64,000 nucleotides of DNA from Leuctra nigra (Eukaryota > Arthropoda > Insecta > Plecoptera > Leuctridae). The notes beneath the pieces are model-generated. The model was given only the letters and a program-made list of their open reading frames with translations. It ran no database searches and was not told where the DNA came from. Position numbers and translations under genes: made by a program. This document shows, in pieces, positions 47,344 to 58,850 of the stretch. How positions within the stretch are numbered: the stretch's first letter is position 1; each line of letters begins with the position of its first letter. The stretch lies in the NCBI GenBank assembly GCA_934045905.1, contig OW203765.1, forward strand, positions 23,959,151-24,023,150. Direction: 5' to 3'.

Positions 47344-48396
47344 ATGGCACATTTTGGAAGATTGATGATGAAATCATCATTACTCATTAATATACGGAAT
47401 AACAAAGAATTGAAGGACAGTATTAGATTAAATACAAGTGCCGCTGTTGTTGGTATACAGAATAATGATAATTTTGTAAGGAAGAAGTTTGCAGACTTGA
47501 TGGTTTGGTATGAAGAAGTGACAGGCATGGATGAGGTTAGGTTAGCCCAGAAACGAGTTTTAGATGCTGAAGAGAACTTCATATCTGCCCAAGACAGACG
47601 TCGTGAATCTAACAAAGAAGTTGCAGCCATCCAAGCCAAGTTGAAAGAACTTTACGGGGAACTTGAAAGTACAACACGCGGCGAAGAACGTTACGTTGTG
47701 CTCATAACGCAGGAGCATCGAGTCCTCAAAGAAGAACGCCGTTTGGTTGAAGAGTTCTCGCGATATGAGCGAGAGGAACGTGATTACTTCTCGTCGCTGT
47801 CAACTGCGGTTAAAGACAGTCACGAGAAAGAAAGAGCACAGGCTGAGAAGACAAAGTATTGGTCCATCATCGGTTCTATCATCGGCACGGTGATCGGAAT
47901 TTTTGGCAGCTCAATTAACAACGAGATAAAAATGAAACAGCTGAGAAGATTAGTTCAGGACTCGCTGGTGAAGAAAGAAGCCGATGCCAATGTTCCAAAA
48001 GCACTAGAAAGACAAGAAAAGCAGTTATCCCAACTACTAACTGAGATTAAGAATGTTGTCACTTTACCAAACACACAGGCTACTGCCCGACTAAATGAAT
48101 TAGTTCAAAATCTAAGCAATAGTCCTCGGGACAAAAGTGATACGTCGTTAAAGACTGTAGTAGACACATTATCACATCTAAATGCTAGCAATAATAAGAA
48201 GTTTGACGAATTAACTGCAATGATTAAGGCTCAAAGTTACAAACCGGAGTTGAAAGGAGATCAACTCGTTGTTATGCCAGTAGGATTAGAGGAGAGATTA
48301 AATAAACAGTATCAAAGTACACAGATTATCATACTAGGATCTTCTGTTGCCGCTATTGCCTTGCCTTTTGTATTTAAATATTTCGGGATATTATAA
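47344..48396 (+). CDS. CCDC51: CCDC51-like mitochondrial inner-membrane coiled-coil protein
   Basis: The 350-residue product matches the CCDC51 family, the pore-forming subunit of the mitochondrial ATP-sensitive potassium channel in mammals. What is seen: a short N-terminus with basic and hydroxylated residues consistent with a mitochondrial presequence; the family-type segment VRKKFADLMVWYEEVTGMDE at about 45-64; a long charged coiled coil at about 65-170; a first membrane span near 172-189 (WSIIGSIIGTVIGIFG); a second coiled stretch at 195-320; and a C-terminal span near 327-346. It is somewhat shorter than the human protein (about 410 residues). The start is the first ATG after in-frame stops, in a single uninterrupted exon. 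It is divergent from G alpha-s. Confidence 0.9.
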   Translation: MAHFGRLMMKSSLLINIRNNKELKDSIRLNTSAAVVGIQNNDNFVRKKFADLMVWYEEVTGMDEVRLAQKRVLDAEENFISAQDRRRESNKEVAAIQAKLKELYGELESTTRGEERYVVLITQEHRVLKEERRLVEEFSRYEREERDYFSSLSTAVKDSHEKERAQAEKTKYWSIIGSIIGTVIGIFGSSINNEIKMKQLRRLVQDSLVKKEADANVPKALERQEKQLSQLLTEIKNVVTLPNTQATARLNELVQNLSNSPRDKSDTSLKTVVDTLSHLNASNNKKFDELTAMIKAQSYKPELKGDQLVVMPVGLEERLNKQYQSTQIIILGSSVAAIALPFVFKYFGIL

Positions 48397-48436
48397 ATAA
48401 CCCAGAGCTAAATACGTATTTATATTTAATTACTAA

Positions 48437-48481
<45 letters not shown>

Positions 48482-48482
48482 T
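48437..48482. repeat. (ATT)n microsatellite
   Basis: About 15 ATT units lie 40 bases after the CCDC51-like stop, probably within the 3' UTR. Confidence 0.9.
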
Positions 48483-48787
48483 AGAGTGTGTAGACCTGTT
48501 GCATTTTAGATAAACATTCCAAATAGGTATTCAAAATGTAATTGTGCCACATTCACAAAGAAATAATGCTAGAATTTGAAATGATATTATAGATTTATTG
48601 ACAAATGTTTCAAAATGCAACAGCTTTACTAACATTCCATATCAGTCAAATTGTGACCTAATTTTATAATTTTCTGTATGTAGGTATTTGTCATGTAGGA
48701 TAGTGTCAGGCTAAAAGCTTTTATATCATTGTAAACATTGCATCATTTAAATCCAGAGAAGCACCACTTGTCATTAAACAAAGAGTA

Positions 48788-48793
48788 AATAAA
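48788..48793 (+). terminator. Candidate poly(A) signal AATAAA for the CCDC51-like gene
   Basis: AATAAA lies about 390 bases past the stop codon. Other AT-rich hexamers nearby are possible. Confidence 0.35.
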
Positions 48794-49685
48794 TATGAAA
48801 GTCATTGTGATAATGGAGCTGATAACAGAGCAAGTATTTTAGTATCAAACACTTCATCCATTAAAATTTCCTGACTTGTAAATTTCCTATTGCTGTGTTG
48901 ATTATAAATATAATTTATACAAACGAATGTGCCAAATACACTTTCAGGTATACCTAAGGGTATACCGATGATCTTATGAACTCAACTATCAACACAGTTG
49001 TATATTTGAGGGTGGGTTGAGTGATTACCTACCCTCTCTGATATCTCAAAAAACTAAATCCTTTTGATTTTGATCTTTTGGGGGGGGGGATAAAATAAAA
49101 TAAAACATTATTTTAGAATCTGAAATTTAACAACGGAAAAAAACTTTTCCATGAACACAATATTATGATTGAAATTTCTTAAGCAGAATTCTAAATATTG
49201 TTCAGAAATTAACACTAAATGTGCAAAACAATGCTTTTTCTACAGTTCAAAATAAATTTGTGCCATTGAAAAGCTATTTGTATTAGTTTCACGTAATATT
49301 CAAAAGATTACACAATTTGTAATATTTTTCAGCCTCAGTTAACAATTCATTTAATTTAACAATTCCTTTTTCAAGTGAGAATGAATTGATGTTGACTGTT
49401 GACTCTGGGCTTTTAGTGGTGGTAGGGAGGGGGGGGGGGGGGGGGGGGGGGGGTCGAAGCATTATCTGAAGTGGATGGAAGCCTCAATATTCAATCAGAT
49501 ATAGATTCAATAAAGCAACATCAGGAACACAGGACTACCGACTACCTGGCACCTCCACCGTCGATAAAATGCTGCCTCCAGAATGGAAAAATGTTCTGAA
49601 GATTGAATTTTATTTTTTTTTTGCATCTGAAAAATCGTATTAAAAATTGAGCTAAATGACTACCTGTGGTTTGATTGATCATAGG

Positions 49686-49718
49686 TAGAGTAACTAGTGG
49701 GCACCACTAGTTACTCTA
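49686..49718. other. Perfect 15-bp hairpin
   Basis: TAGAGTAACTAGTGG and its exact complement are separated by only GCA. No flanking element was recognised. Confidence 0.8.
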
Positions 49719-51247
49719 TGGTTTGACAGTAGATTTGATTGTCATCACTCATCATTATTTTTACGATAGTCGGTGAATGCAATGGATTTTATTCGCCGTA
49801 TTATCTTCATAAAACATTCCAATTTGTTTGAATTTACGCGCAGTTTCGACGTCTCCTCCGCCTTCTGGAAAGTCGTGACTTCACTTTCCTTCCTGAAGTG
49901 TGGCGCTCCTAGCGTTGGAACATGACAACCCGTGGCCGGTCGATCAAGTAGTGTTCTGTTAGTCGACCTCATGATATCAAATTATGGGAATTAACAAATA
50001 AAGTAAAATTTTGAAGCGAATGATAAGGAAAATTTAATCAACCAAATTTGGTAAAATTATCTTCTACATCTGAACGTTTAAAATTTAAATATGTGAGTTG
50101 CACTAAACAATAAAAAAATATCATACGTTCGTTCTTCTACACTTTACTTTTTGTTTTAATATAAATGAGCTTTATTTATTGATTTTTCCAACATTTCAAT
50201 AATATCACAATATTAATGATTCATAAAATGTCCTGTAAGTTGCAACTCTCGACTTACCTATATTGAGTTTTCAATTTTATGTCTTCAGAATATGAAGTCA
50301 TTTCTAGAAGGTAGGAATAGGAAAAATATTTAGGTTTGGTGTCTAACTTTTATAATAGCTCTTGTTGGTTCTGTTTTTTTCTGATAATATATCCATATGG
50401 CTAAACTAGAAAATTAGTTTTATCGAAAAAAATAGATTTTCAATTTAGCATACAAATTAGACGATTTTACTTGCCTGTCATAAGCTAACATGACGGATAA
50501 CAAGAGGTTTATTTTTAAAAGTATTTCACGATTATATATTTTTTGCGATATTTTGGTGTGGATAATGATATTGTCTATAAGAATGTAAAGTTAAAGCAAT
50601 TTCTATTGAAGATGATTCAAACACATCTTAATTTTAGTTTTAATAAAGTGAATCACAATTTAATTGTTACTTTAATTTATTTATGTCATGTAAATATCAG
50701 TAACACCAGTTTAACAACCATTTTGACAATCACTTGGGCTTATCAAATCATCATTTAATGACTGATTTTACAAATATTTAGCCCTATATTTATTATATTT
50801 CATTTTATATCATTTTAATACATTTTCCACTGATATTTTCTATGGGTATGAATATGAACACAACACCTATCAACTTCAACTACATTTTACAACTACTTTA
50901 TTCTCTAGGTTATCAATTATCTACCAGATTAACATTCCAATCTACCACGTTTTCAGTGATCAACACTTACCCCTAACCTTAGGCCTTATATCTAACTAAA
51001 ACAGAATTAAAAGTATCGGGAAGAAGCATAAAAATAGTAGGTATTATCCAAGAAAGGGAGGAGGGGTATTAAATATACATAAAAGGGCTCCATACTTGAG
51101 GCACAGTTCAACAGCTCTTGCGCTTTAAGAACAGTCAAGAACCGTCAAGAACTATTTTGAAGCGATTGAAACTTGCACATTCTACAAAAAGTTGAACTTT
51201 ATTATGTAGATTCCATTCCCTATTTCTCATAATACATGTGTGTAAAA

Positions 51248-51420
51248 CTGTACCTCAGGAGTAAAAGGCCCGATGTCAATTTCAACTATTCTTGAGGTGA
51301 TCTCAAAAACAAGTAATTCTGCCTAAGTTCAATCATATTTGTAATGGTGACATTAGTCATTGTGTAAGAGAATACTTCAATATAACTGCATATGTTGGCA
51401 TCAGTAAAATGAATATTGAT
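51248..51420. mobile_element. CTCAGAGGTAGAA MITE family, copy 2
   Basis: GTACCTCAGGAGTAAAAGGC, CCCGATGTCAATTTC, ATTCTTGAGGTGA and ACTTCAATATAACTG match the copy at 10440. Confidence 0.6.
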
Positions 51421-53163
51421 AGAGCTTCATTACACATTCAAAATATGTGCAACGCAAAATCTAGAAAATGGACATCTGTCCCTGCTGCTTTGGACCAAAA
51501 ATATTTCCACAGTGTCTAAATGGCGCGTAATAATACACTGAATACAAACTACAACATTGATATACTCTGTTATATTATGTTCTGTTTTTAACATTTTCAG
51601 TTTATAGTTCATTATTTCCCATTATCGCTTATAATTAATCTGATATGATTATTCCTTACAACGTATAAAAGAGACAGGTATTTATTAGAAAGATGGAAAC
51701 GGCATAAATATTTTGGGCATACATTTGGAAGTAATTATATAAGTACAGTACATTACATAGGCCAAGATATAGCTCAGTATAATATGAAGGCATAAGAATA
51801 ATGATAGGCCCAGTGGTTCCATAACAAAAGTTATGATTTAAACCTGATTATAGAAAGAGGATATGCGATTAATATAACATATTTATTTTAACCATATTTA
51901 TTATTAATACACTTATCAACTGATACATATTATTATTTATAATAATACATAAATACATATAAAGAGAAACTCATTTTCAAACGGTTACCGCCATATCGTC
52001 TATCATTCCAATTCCTTAACTGTATGTTAAAACACTGTCAAACTAATTTGAATTTGATAGAAAAATGGAATTATAATGAAATTACTATTTGTTGCACACG
52101 AGACTAAAAATAATATAGATGGGCTCCATTTCTTTTAGAAATGCTCAATCTTTTAGAGCTGAGATCTTTTAAAACCACCAAAATATATGGAACCTATTTG
52201 TCTAGATTAAATTCTTTTCCCCTTCATTTGTATGTTTTCACTACTTAAAGCTTTGAAACGCACAAATACCCTAAGAAATAGAGCATTTTTATAGAATTCC
52301 TCTTATCTTTATGTAGTCATATTACCTATGCACGTTTCGATGAGGATTTATGGGTTCTAGACGAGAAATATACGCCGTTAGGCGTTCAGTACCCTTCTTT
52401 GCTGAGTGAAGATTACGTATTATAGGTACTAAACCTTTTCATAGCTTTTATCACCTTTTTCTTCAATGTAATGACTATGACGATGTACTATCTTACATTC
52501 ACAGGCTCTCAGAAACGTAGGGTAGTTCAGTTTTATGGGTGACATTACACAAATTCATGATGCTGTCTTTATTCGCATTTGCGTGCAGGTCATATGTGTA
52601 TGCTAATTTGACGACAGGTTTATTGGACATTCGTCTCTTTTATGTAAATCGTAAATTCTTTGCGTCAATACTTTGAAAATTCCAATGGATGTGCTTTAGA
52701 TTTCTCGGATGGTGCAGTGAAAAACTCATATTAAATAGTACAGATAGATTATTTTTAAAACGTGTAAGAACTAGTGCGATTAAAGAAAAAATCTAATTAA
52801 GTTAAAATATTTCTATTTGCATAAATCTAATTTAAATTAAACAATAAATAAGTACAAAAATAGCTGATCATTACAAAGTTTACAATTGTAAATCAACAAT
52901 ATACAATATAGATTTTTTCAGTAAACTGAGAACGCAAGAATGCGTTTAAGACAATTGTTCGTATTATAGAAATAAATTTAATTGTAAAATACTTAGTGCA
53001 AAAAATAAATTGACTGGCTTTTACACATACAATATAAAATGAGTTGAAGACAAGAATTGTTGACTCCATATCAAAAAGTCACCGACATCAGTGTTGAACT
53101 TGTTTCAGAATAAAATGTAATCTATATTCAATACCTTTTAATTTCCTTCTCATAAAATACGTA

Positions 53164-53169
53164 TTTATT
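53164..53169 (-). terminator. Candidate poly(A) signal for the RGK GTPase
   Basis: AATAAA on the minus strand lies about 150 bases past the stop codon. Confidence 0.4.
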
Positions 53170-53316
53170 TGAAAAACATTCCACTACATGCACAGCCTTC
53201 TTCAAAGTTCCATTTCGAAAAGTTATCATGGAATAATTTTTGAATATTCGAACATTTTATTTTGAAATAACGTTCCAAAATACGTACAACTCATTTTCGT
53301 GTTGTATGTAACATTT

Positions 53317-53609
53317 TTACAACACATGTAAATTCTCACAAGACTTCGATTTGCTATCATTAATACACATCTTGTGTAAGATCTCCCTGGCAATATTAAG
53401 CGACAGTGATGTTCTTGATCCGTGGAGGCGGCCATGGTTGGACTTGCCCCCCGTCTTGCTCCCGCGGCGCTGTTGCCGCTTCTTCTCTCGACACTCGCGC
53501 AGTCGGATCTGCTTGAGGATGCCGACAAGGAGTTCGTCGACGTTGTGCTGGATCCCGCTGGAGGTCTCGATGAACTTGCAGTCGCGGGAGGCGGCAAGGG
53601 ACTTCCCCT
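53317..53609 (-). CDS. RGK GTPase terminal coding exon
   Basis: The acceptor TGTTGCAG precedes two bases of the split Glu and then GKSLAASRDCKFIETSSG. The exon continues through the basic extension to ENLHVL and TAA. The 96 residues include the membrane-targeting polybasic region. Confidence 0.94.
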
Positions 53610-56600
53610 CTGCAACACATTTTTACATGTTTACACTTTTGAATTTCAGGAATTAATTTGACATTTATAAGGAAATGTTTATCTGGGGAAAAATAGATAA
53701 AAAATAATGGAAGGCGGAAAGACGGCAGTGGTCCGATGGAAATTTCGAGACATTTCTTCCTCGACTGAGGTAAAACCTTGTGAAATCCTCAGTCTGGAAG
53801 ATCTTGGAGCCTCCACCAAGAATTCAAAAAGATCGATCAAGATGTGTGGGAATTGTTTTTTAAATTTAAAAATTGGAGGAAATCATGATATCTGATTGTA
53901 ATTCGATCCCTTTGTGTACTATACTCGACAAGTGTATTAAAATCCTCGAAAAAGGCTCCATTTATTGAAATAATAATGCGTTTTAGAACTTACAAAAAAT
54001 TCATAAATACATGTATTGGATTCCATTCCCCTTTTCACGTGGTACGGTGGTATACTGATGGTATTTTCCGAAATTTTCTCACTATTGGACGTTCGTAAGA
54101 AAATTCTAAATATTTTTGGAAAGAGATACGGAACAAACACCCATTTTGTTAAAATAAAAAAGGAAGAGAATGTAGGTTTCGTTAGAAAACTTCCATGGAG
54201 TCAGGATGATATGAAGGAATGTGTGTTCTGAAAAATATCCGACCGAACCGGGGCTCGAACCCGGGGCCTCTGCTCTCGCCCGGCAAGTGAGAGGTCCCGG
54301 ATTCGAGCCCCGGTTCGGTCGGATATTTTTCAGAACACACATCCCTTCATATAAAAAAGGAAATTCATGAAATGGGAGGTTAAATTTCATTCTAAAAAAT
54401 TTTCATTGATTTGCATTGCATTATGCAAAATTACATATTTTCATAGTTCTTCACATTTTAAAAATAATAATATACCCGCGAAAAATATCAAATGCGATAA
54501 TTTATACCGTAGTTCGTTAAAAAATCAATTATGTACCCGTCTATTAAGCCTGATTTACACGGTACAATTTTTTCAACAACTTATGAGTCACATTCAAACT
54601 TTTCATACAATTTTGTATTTACACGATGCCACTTCTTGTCACTGAACTTGAGCTTAACTTTTATATAATTAAGAACTAGTTCTAACTACTTTCAAGAAAT
54701 GTGACACAGAAGTGTGGCACAGAAGTTGAACAAGAAATTGCACCGTGTAATTTGGGCTTTAGGCTGATTAACCTACTTAATTTAAGTTGCCTAAGATTCG
54801 TTCATCAATTCTAAAATAGTTAACGGCACGTGTCTGTCTTTGTTCGCTACATCAATCCAATATCATTCTAATTTCAAACAAAATTAATTACAACAACACC
54901 AAGATAACAACAAAACTCTGTTCATATTGAAAGCTTCTAACTTTCCATAGAACAATGAAAACTCCCCAGCCATTGTTTCCTTTAGCTTTCAACTGTCACT
55001 TTCTGATTACTTGAGACAGCTCGGTCGATAAGTTAGTCTCCTACCGTTACCAATCAATGTTTTACACCTCTTATCGTCACCCTCTAACGCTACCCGAGTC
55101 AATTTAATCAATCACCAAGCCAAAAATCAACACTCAACTAAAACGCTGACGGTTTTACGCACAAGTGAACACTTTGGGTAATTGGACAAGAGCTTTGATG
55201 TGCGTCGTAAATTTTGTTGGTACTTTCAATGAAGTTGAGTGGGAGGTAGGTGAATGTATTTTGATTTTATCTTGACAATGTTGAGTCAATGCTTTGTTAA
55301 GGTGCTGCAAGCGCGAGCGATTTTGCCGCGTTTTGCAGGCACATTTTTGGACACGATTGGAGACAAAATGGGTTGACGAAATGATTTGAAATTTAACCAT
55401 GATTAGATGAATAACATTCTTAGGGTTATCCCTGTGTACATTTTTAATTTTTCGCTTCGTTAATTAGTAATAATTAGTTGATTTTTAGTGAAATTTTTTA
55501 TATTTTCTTGTCTCTATGGGTGGCTTTTGAAATTTAATTTAAAAAATGTGCCAAGACTGATAAGCATAAGTTTGTCTTTTATCTAATCATGATTAAAATT
55601 TGAGAACAATTGGTTCACGGGTATGGTCTCCTATCGTATCGGAAATTTCATAGTTTTTAGCGGTTTTGTTGAATAACCGGCGTCTAATTAACAATGCAAG
55701 AAGCAAAAATGAAAAAGTGCTACTAATAACAATCAGACTGATCATGTGAACATCCTGTCAAAGTTACACCCACATACGAAAAAAATTTATCTCTCAATTT
55801 TCTAAAACGGCCGAGCGCTTGTATCATATTAGGAGGAATAGCTGCATAGTGTTGTACCTCAGAGGTAGAAAGTCGGTAGTCCATTTTTATTTTATTTTGC
55901 ATGCCATACTTTTGGAATAATTTAGTCAAGCACTATCAATTGTTATTTGACTGATGTCAACTAATCTCTTACACAATGACTCATGTCACAATTACAAATA
56001 TAAATGGATGAATGCAGAATTACTGCTTTTGAGCTCACCTCAAGAATCATTGAAATGGACTTCTAGCCTTCTGCCTCCGAGCTACTGAATGTTGGCTTGT
56101 GACGCGAATGGAGTTTTCGTTTGGGGGTAGCACATCAGCATTTGGTATTGAAAATAAGTGCAACATTTCGGGCTAGATGGATTTGATATTTCAACTTTAA
56201 TAATAGCCAGATGTTCTATGTTATGGTACAAAAATATGTTTCAAGCATACAAAACGATGCATAATTAAAAATTCGGTATTTTCAGTCAGGTTTTCTGAAT
56301 ATACAATGGTTTTCAAAAAGCAAAAAATGTGGTTCAAAATGGCTCAATATTCCTGGCCAATCAGAATTTGAATGTTGAAACTTTGTTTGTGAGTAGGGGA
56401 GAGGGGTTATTAATGGGGAGAGGGGCACAACGGGGAATGTCGAATTTCCCTCGAATAATGTGCCGCCGCTTAACATGAATCATCATAATACACTTATTAC
56501 ATCCTTCGAAGTCGAAGGCTATAACAAGTCTGTGCTTTAGGGTACAAAACGAAAACGGAGTGCACAATTGGTGCAATATTCCTGTCTCACTCAACAAAAC

Positions 56601-57227
56601 GTTCTATTGTTCAACTCAGCGCTGTTTTGAATGACTCTGGGCCTTCTTACCAACAACAACAATGGCGGTCTTCAGGGAAAAAGGTGCACAATTGGTGCAA
56701 TATTCCTGTCTCACTCATCAAAACGTTCTATTGTTCAACTCAGCGCTGTTTTGAATGACTCTGGACCTGGCCAGATCCGCCTTGTTGCCGACAACTACAA
56801 TGGCGGTCTTCAGGGAAACGGGGTGCACAACTGGTGCAATCTCACTCACTCACTCATCAAAACGTTCTATTGTTCAACTCAGCGCTGTTTTGAATGACTC
56901 TGGACCTGGCCAGATCCGCCTTGTTGCCAACAACAACAATGGCGGTCTTCAGGGCAGAAAAACTCAGGAAACGGGGTGCACAATTGGTGCAATATTCCTG
57001 CCTCGCTCATAAAACGTTCTATTGTTGAACTCACCGCTGTTTTGAATGACTCTGGACCTGGCCAGGTCCGCCTTGTTGCCGACGACGATGACGGACTTGT
57101 CGTGGGTGTAGTTCTCCTGCCACAGGTAGTTTAGAATGTCCTCGCAGGTTTTGAAAGTGGCGCGGTTGACGACAGAGTACACCACCACGCATGCGTGAGG
57201 CTCGTAAGTCGACAGCGAGTTCTCAAC
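53317..57227 (-). CDS. RGK-family (Rad/Gem/Rem) small GTPase, last two coding exons
   Basis: RGK proteins are Ras-related GTPases that bind voltage-gated calcium channel beta subunits and cytoskeletal partners. The 161 C-terminal residues are encoded by 57035-57227 and 53317-53609, joined across a 3425-bp GT-AG intron (phase 1, split Glu). Diagnostic blocks are VENSLSTYEPHACVVVYSV, the G4 motif GNKADLARSR, the G5-type ETSSG, a long basic C-terminal extension (RECREKKRQQRRGSK) and the RGK tail KSKSCENLHVL with no CAAX box. The tail carries the conserved Cys and the Ser-containing site used by 14-3-3 in vertebrates. The P-loop and switch exons were not found before 64000. Which insect RGK paralogue it is cannot be told from this part. 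Confidence 0.92.
54210..54353. mobile_element. tRNA-derived foldback element, copy 2 (in RGK intron)
   Basis: The ends ATGAAGGAATGTGTGTTCTG and the inverted counterpart enclose two facing B-box-like sequences, GGCTCGAACCC and GATTCGAGCCC. The D-arm present in copy 1 is absent. The homologous flank GAATGTAGGTTTC..GAAAACTTCCATGGAGTCAGG lies at 54168-54205, in opposite orientation to copy 1. Confidence 0.8.
54546..54761. mobile_element. AAGCC.GATTTACACGG palindromic MITE
   Basis: The ends TAAGCCTGATTTACACGGTA and, inward from the right, AAAGCCCAAATTACACGGTG are related to the family end at 34914 (AAGCCCCATTTACACGG). The interior has no coding frame. Confidence 0.75.
55850..56095. mobile_element. 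CTCAGAGGTAGAA MITE family, copy 3 with both ends
   Basis: The left GTACCTCAGAGGTAGAAAGT and the inverted right end (AGCTCGGAGGCAGAAGGCTA) define the element. The interior shares TTACACAATGACTCATGTCA with copy 2 in inverse orientation. Confidence 0.7.
56538..57047 (-). repeat. Tandem copies of the RGK exon end inside the intron
   Basis: Three units (repeat starts near 56633, 56757 and 56896; periods 124, 139 and 152 bp up to the real exon) each copy about 60 bases of the exon 3' end plus about 70 bases of intron. Two units keep an open VGNKADLARSRVIQNS reading. The unit farthest from the exon has a deletion in it. In all three, the donor position reads AGCGCTGAGT instead of the real AGCGGTGAGT. 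Each copy is preceded by a CCCTGAAG acceptor-like sequence. Confidence 0.88.
57035..57227 (-). CDS. RGK GTPase penultimate coding exon (G4 motif)
   Basis: The acceptor is GTTCCCCAG followed by VENSLSTYEP. The exon ends RVIQNS plus one base at AGCG|GTGAGT. It is 64 codons plus one base. Its last part is copied in tandem in the following intron. Confidence 0.92.
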
Positions 57228-57410
57228 CTGGGGAACAAACATTTGTCTTAATATGATCCTTACCACGTGCACAACAATGCAAAATATCTTGATAGTTTCC
57301 CACAAAACACTCCGTTTTAAGATCATTCTGTTTCCGTTGTACTCTGTTCATACTATGAATGATGATTTCTGTTCAATATTTGATCTCCATTAGGTCACTA
57401 ATGTGAACGC

Positions 57411-57905
57411 ATGTTGGGGAGAAACTCGTTTCTAGGAACTATTTACCGGGCATAGTTCCCTTTTGGGGAACTTTTAGGGTAACTTAGTTTCTTCAATTTT
57501 AAAGGAACTATGGAACTAAAAAGTTCCTTTTTGTAAGGAACTTGGAAACTTATTTTCCGTTATTTCTTAGTTCCTTTTGAATTGACATAAAGTGTCTTAT
57601 GAAATGATTTTCACAGAATGTATAATGAATAATGATGCATTTTTTTGTGGCTACCTAAATTTACCTAATTTCGGAAAATATATACTTGTTCGCTTTGCTC
57701 TCGGTAATTTAAAAAAATGAATGATTTTTGAGGGCAAAGTAACTTAAAAGTAACTAAGTTCCTTACTAGTAACTTTCCAGTTTCTTTATTTGAAAGGAAC
57801 TAGAAACTGGAACTGGTTACTTTTTGCTTAAAAGAACTGGAACTAGTACCTTTTTGCTCAAAAGAACTGGAACTAGTTCCTTTTTTGAGGAATTTACCCA
57901 ACACT
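57411..57905. mobile_element. GTTGGG-terminus element rich in GGAACT/AGTTCC
   Basis: The right end reads CAGTGTTGGGTAAATTCC inward, a hAT-like start. The left end is CATGTTGGGGAGAAAC. The interior has about twenty GGAACT or AGTTCC motifs. A 16-base outer pair, ATATTTGATCTCCATT, is inverted at 57379 and 57976, suggesting nesting in a second element. Confidence 0.6.
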
Positions 57906-58506
57906 GCATGATAGTTAAATTTGATGATTGAGTTTCAGGAACTGGATGATCTTTTAACAGAGATTAAGTGAATGGAGATCAAATATCCTAGTGTGAACAG
58001 CGATATTAGGCAGTGAAGTATGAAGATGGGTAAATGTGCATTCTCCACCATGCACATCCATGCTCCAACACAAAATTAATTGAATTATCTCCTTACGTTA
58101 TAGTACTCTCAAACTGAACACGTCCACACTATAAAACTTCCTGTTCACGTAGGAAATTCAGTAAAAATGACCACGAATTGCAATTGAGCATCAATCATGA
58201 TACATCTTCCCTGGTACTTTTATTTACAATTGGTGAGCGATAACAGAGACGAAGGATTACTGTAAAAAGTTAGATTTTATTTTTCTTAAAATGTCTTCGT
58301 GTATATAATTGAGAGAAAGCCACACTAAAAAAGATAGAAACGCGCCACTGTGTTTCGTTTAATTGAGTATTTTGAGCAAATTTTTACTCATGTAAATTCA
58401 GCTTGACGATACGAGTAATTAATTGACAGTAGAATGGAAGGGGATGAGTCAACAATAAATACGTCGATATTGTTTTGTCAGAGCTAATTGTTTATTCTGT
58501 TCGCAG

Positions 58507-58735
58507 GCAAAACAAGCTCTGGACCGAGTATTACAGATTCAGGAAGATGGGTAAAGTCCTGCTGACCTCTGACACGACCAAAACCTGCGCTACACCATCG
58601 AAGACAACTGTATCCAGAACATCCAGAACATAAACTTCAACACTCGACTTCATTCAGCAGTTGCGATCATGACGTTTCCTAATATGGTCACGTGTTAGAA
58701 GCTTTAGCAAGAAGCTTGTTAGAGTTAGAGAATCA
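58507..58735 (+). pseudogene. Decayed copy of the leucine-rich-repeat gene second exon
   Basis: From TTCGCAG|GCAAAACAAGC onwards it aligns with 62738-62990. It keeps GGAAGATGGGT, GTCCTGCTGACCTCTGACAC and CATCGAAGACAACTG, but several deletions shift the frame and in-frame stops follow. Intron sequence to the left (58285-58506) also matches 62510-62737. A SINE body fragment begins where homology ends. There is no counterpart of the first exon in this block. Confidence 0.9.
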
Positions 58736-58850
58736 TCATCATCATAATGGATGGTGGGAAATGGTGGTCGCCCTTAAGGGAACTTTTCCAGCATTTGCCT
58801 CTCGACTGAGGTCAAATCACAAAGAAATGGATGTGACGTCAGAACTGTCG
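58735..58850. mobile_element. SINE body fragment
   Basis: CATTTGCCTCTCGACTGAGG and an ATC-rich stretch match the interior of the SINE at 27423-27692 in the opposite orientation. The tRNA-like head is missing. Confidence 0.5.

Larger units (their letters stand above)
48800..53160. other. AT-rich intergenic or 3' UTR sequence, no gene recognised
   Basis: Contents that stand out are a 25-base poly(G) run at 49429-49453, a perfect 15-bp-arm hairpin at 49686-49718, and a MITE-like copy at 51248-51420. Short open frames (such as plus 50543-50758) have AT-rich composition and no family resemblance. Confidence 0.5.
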
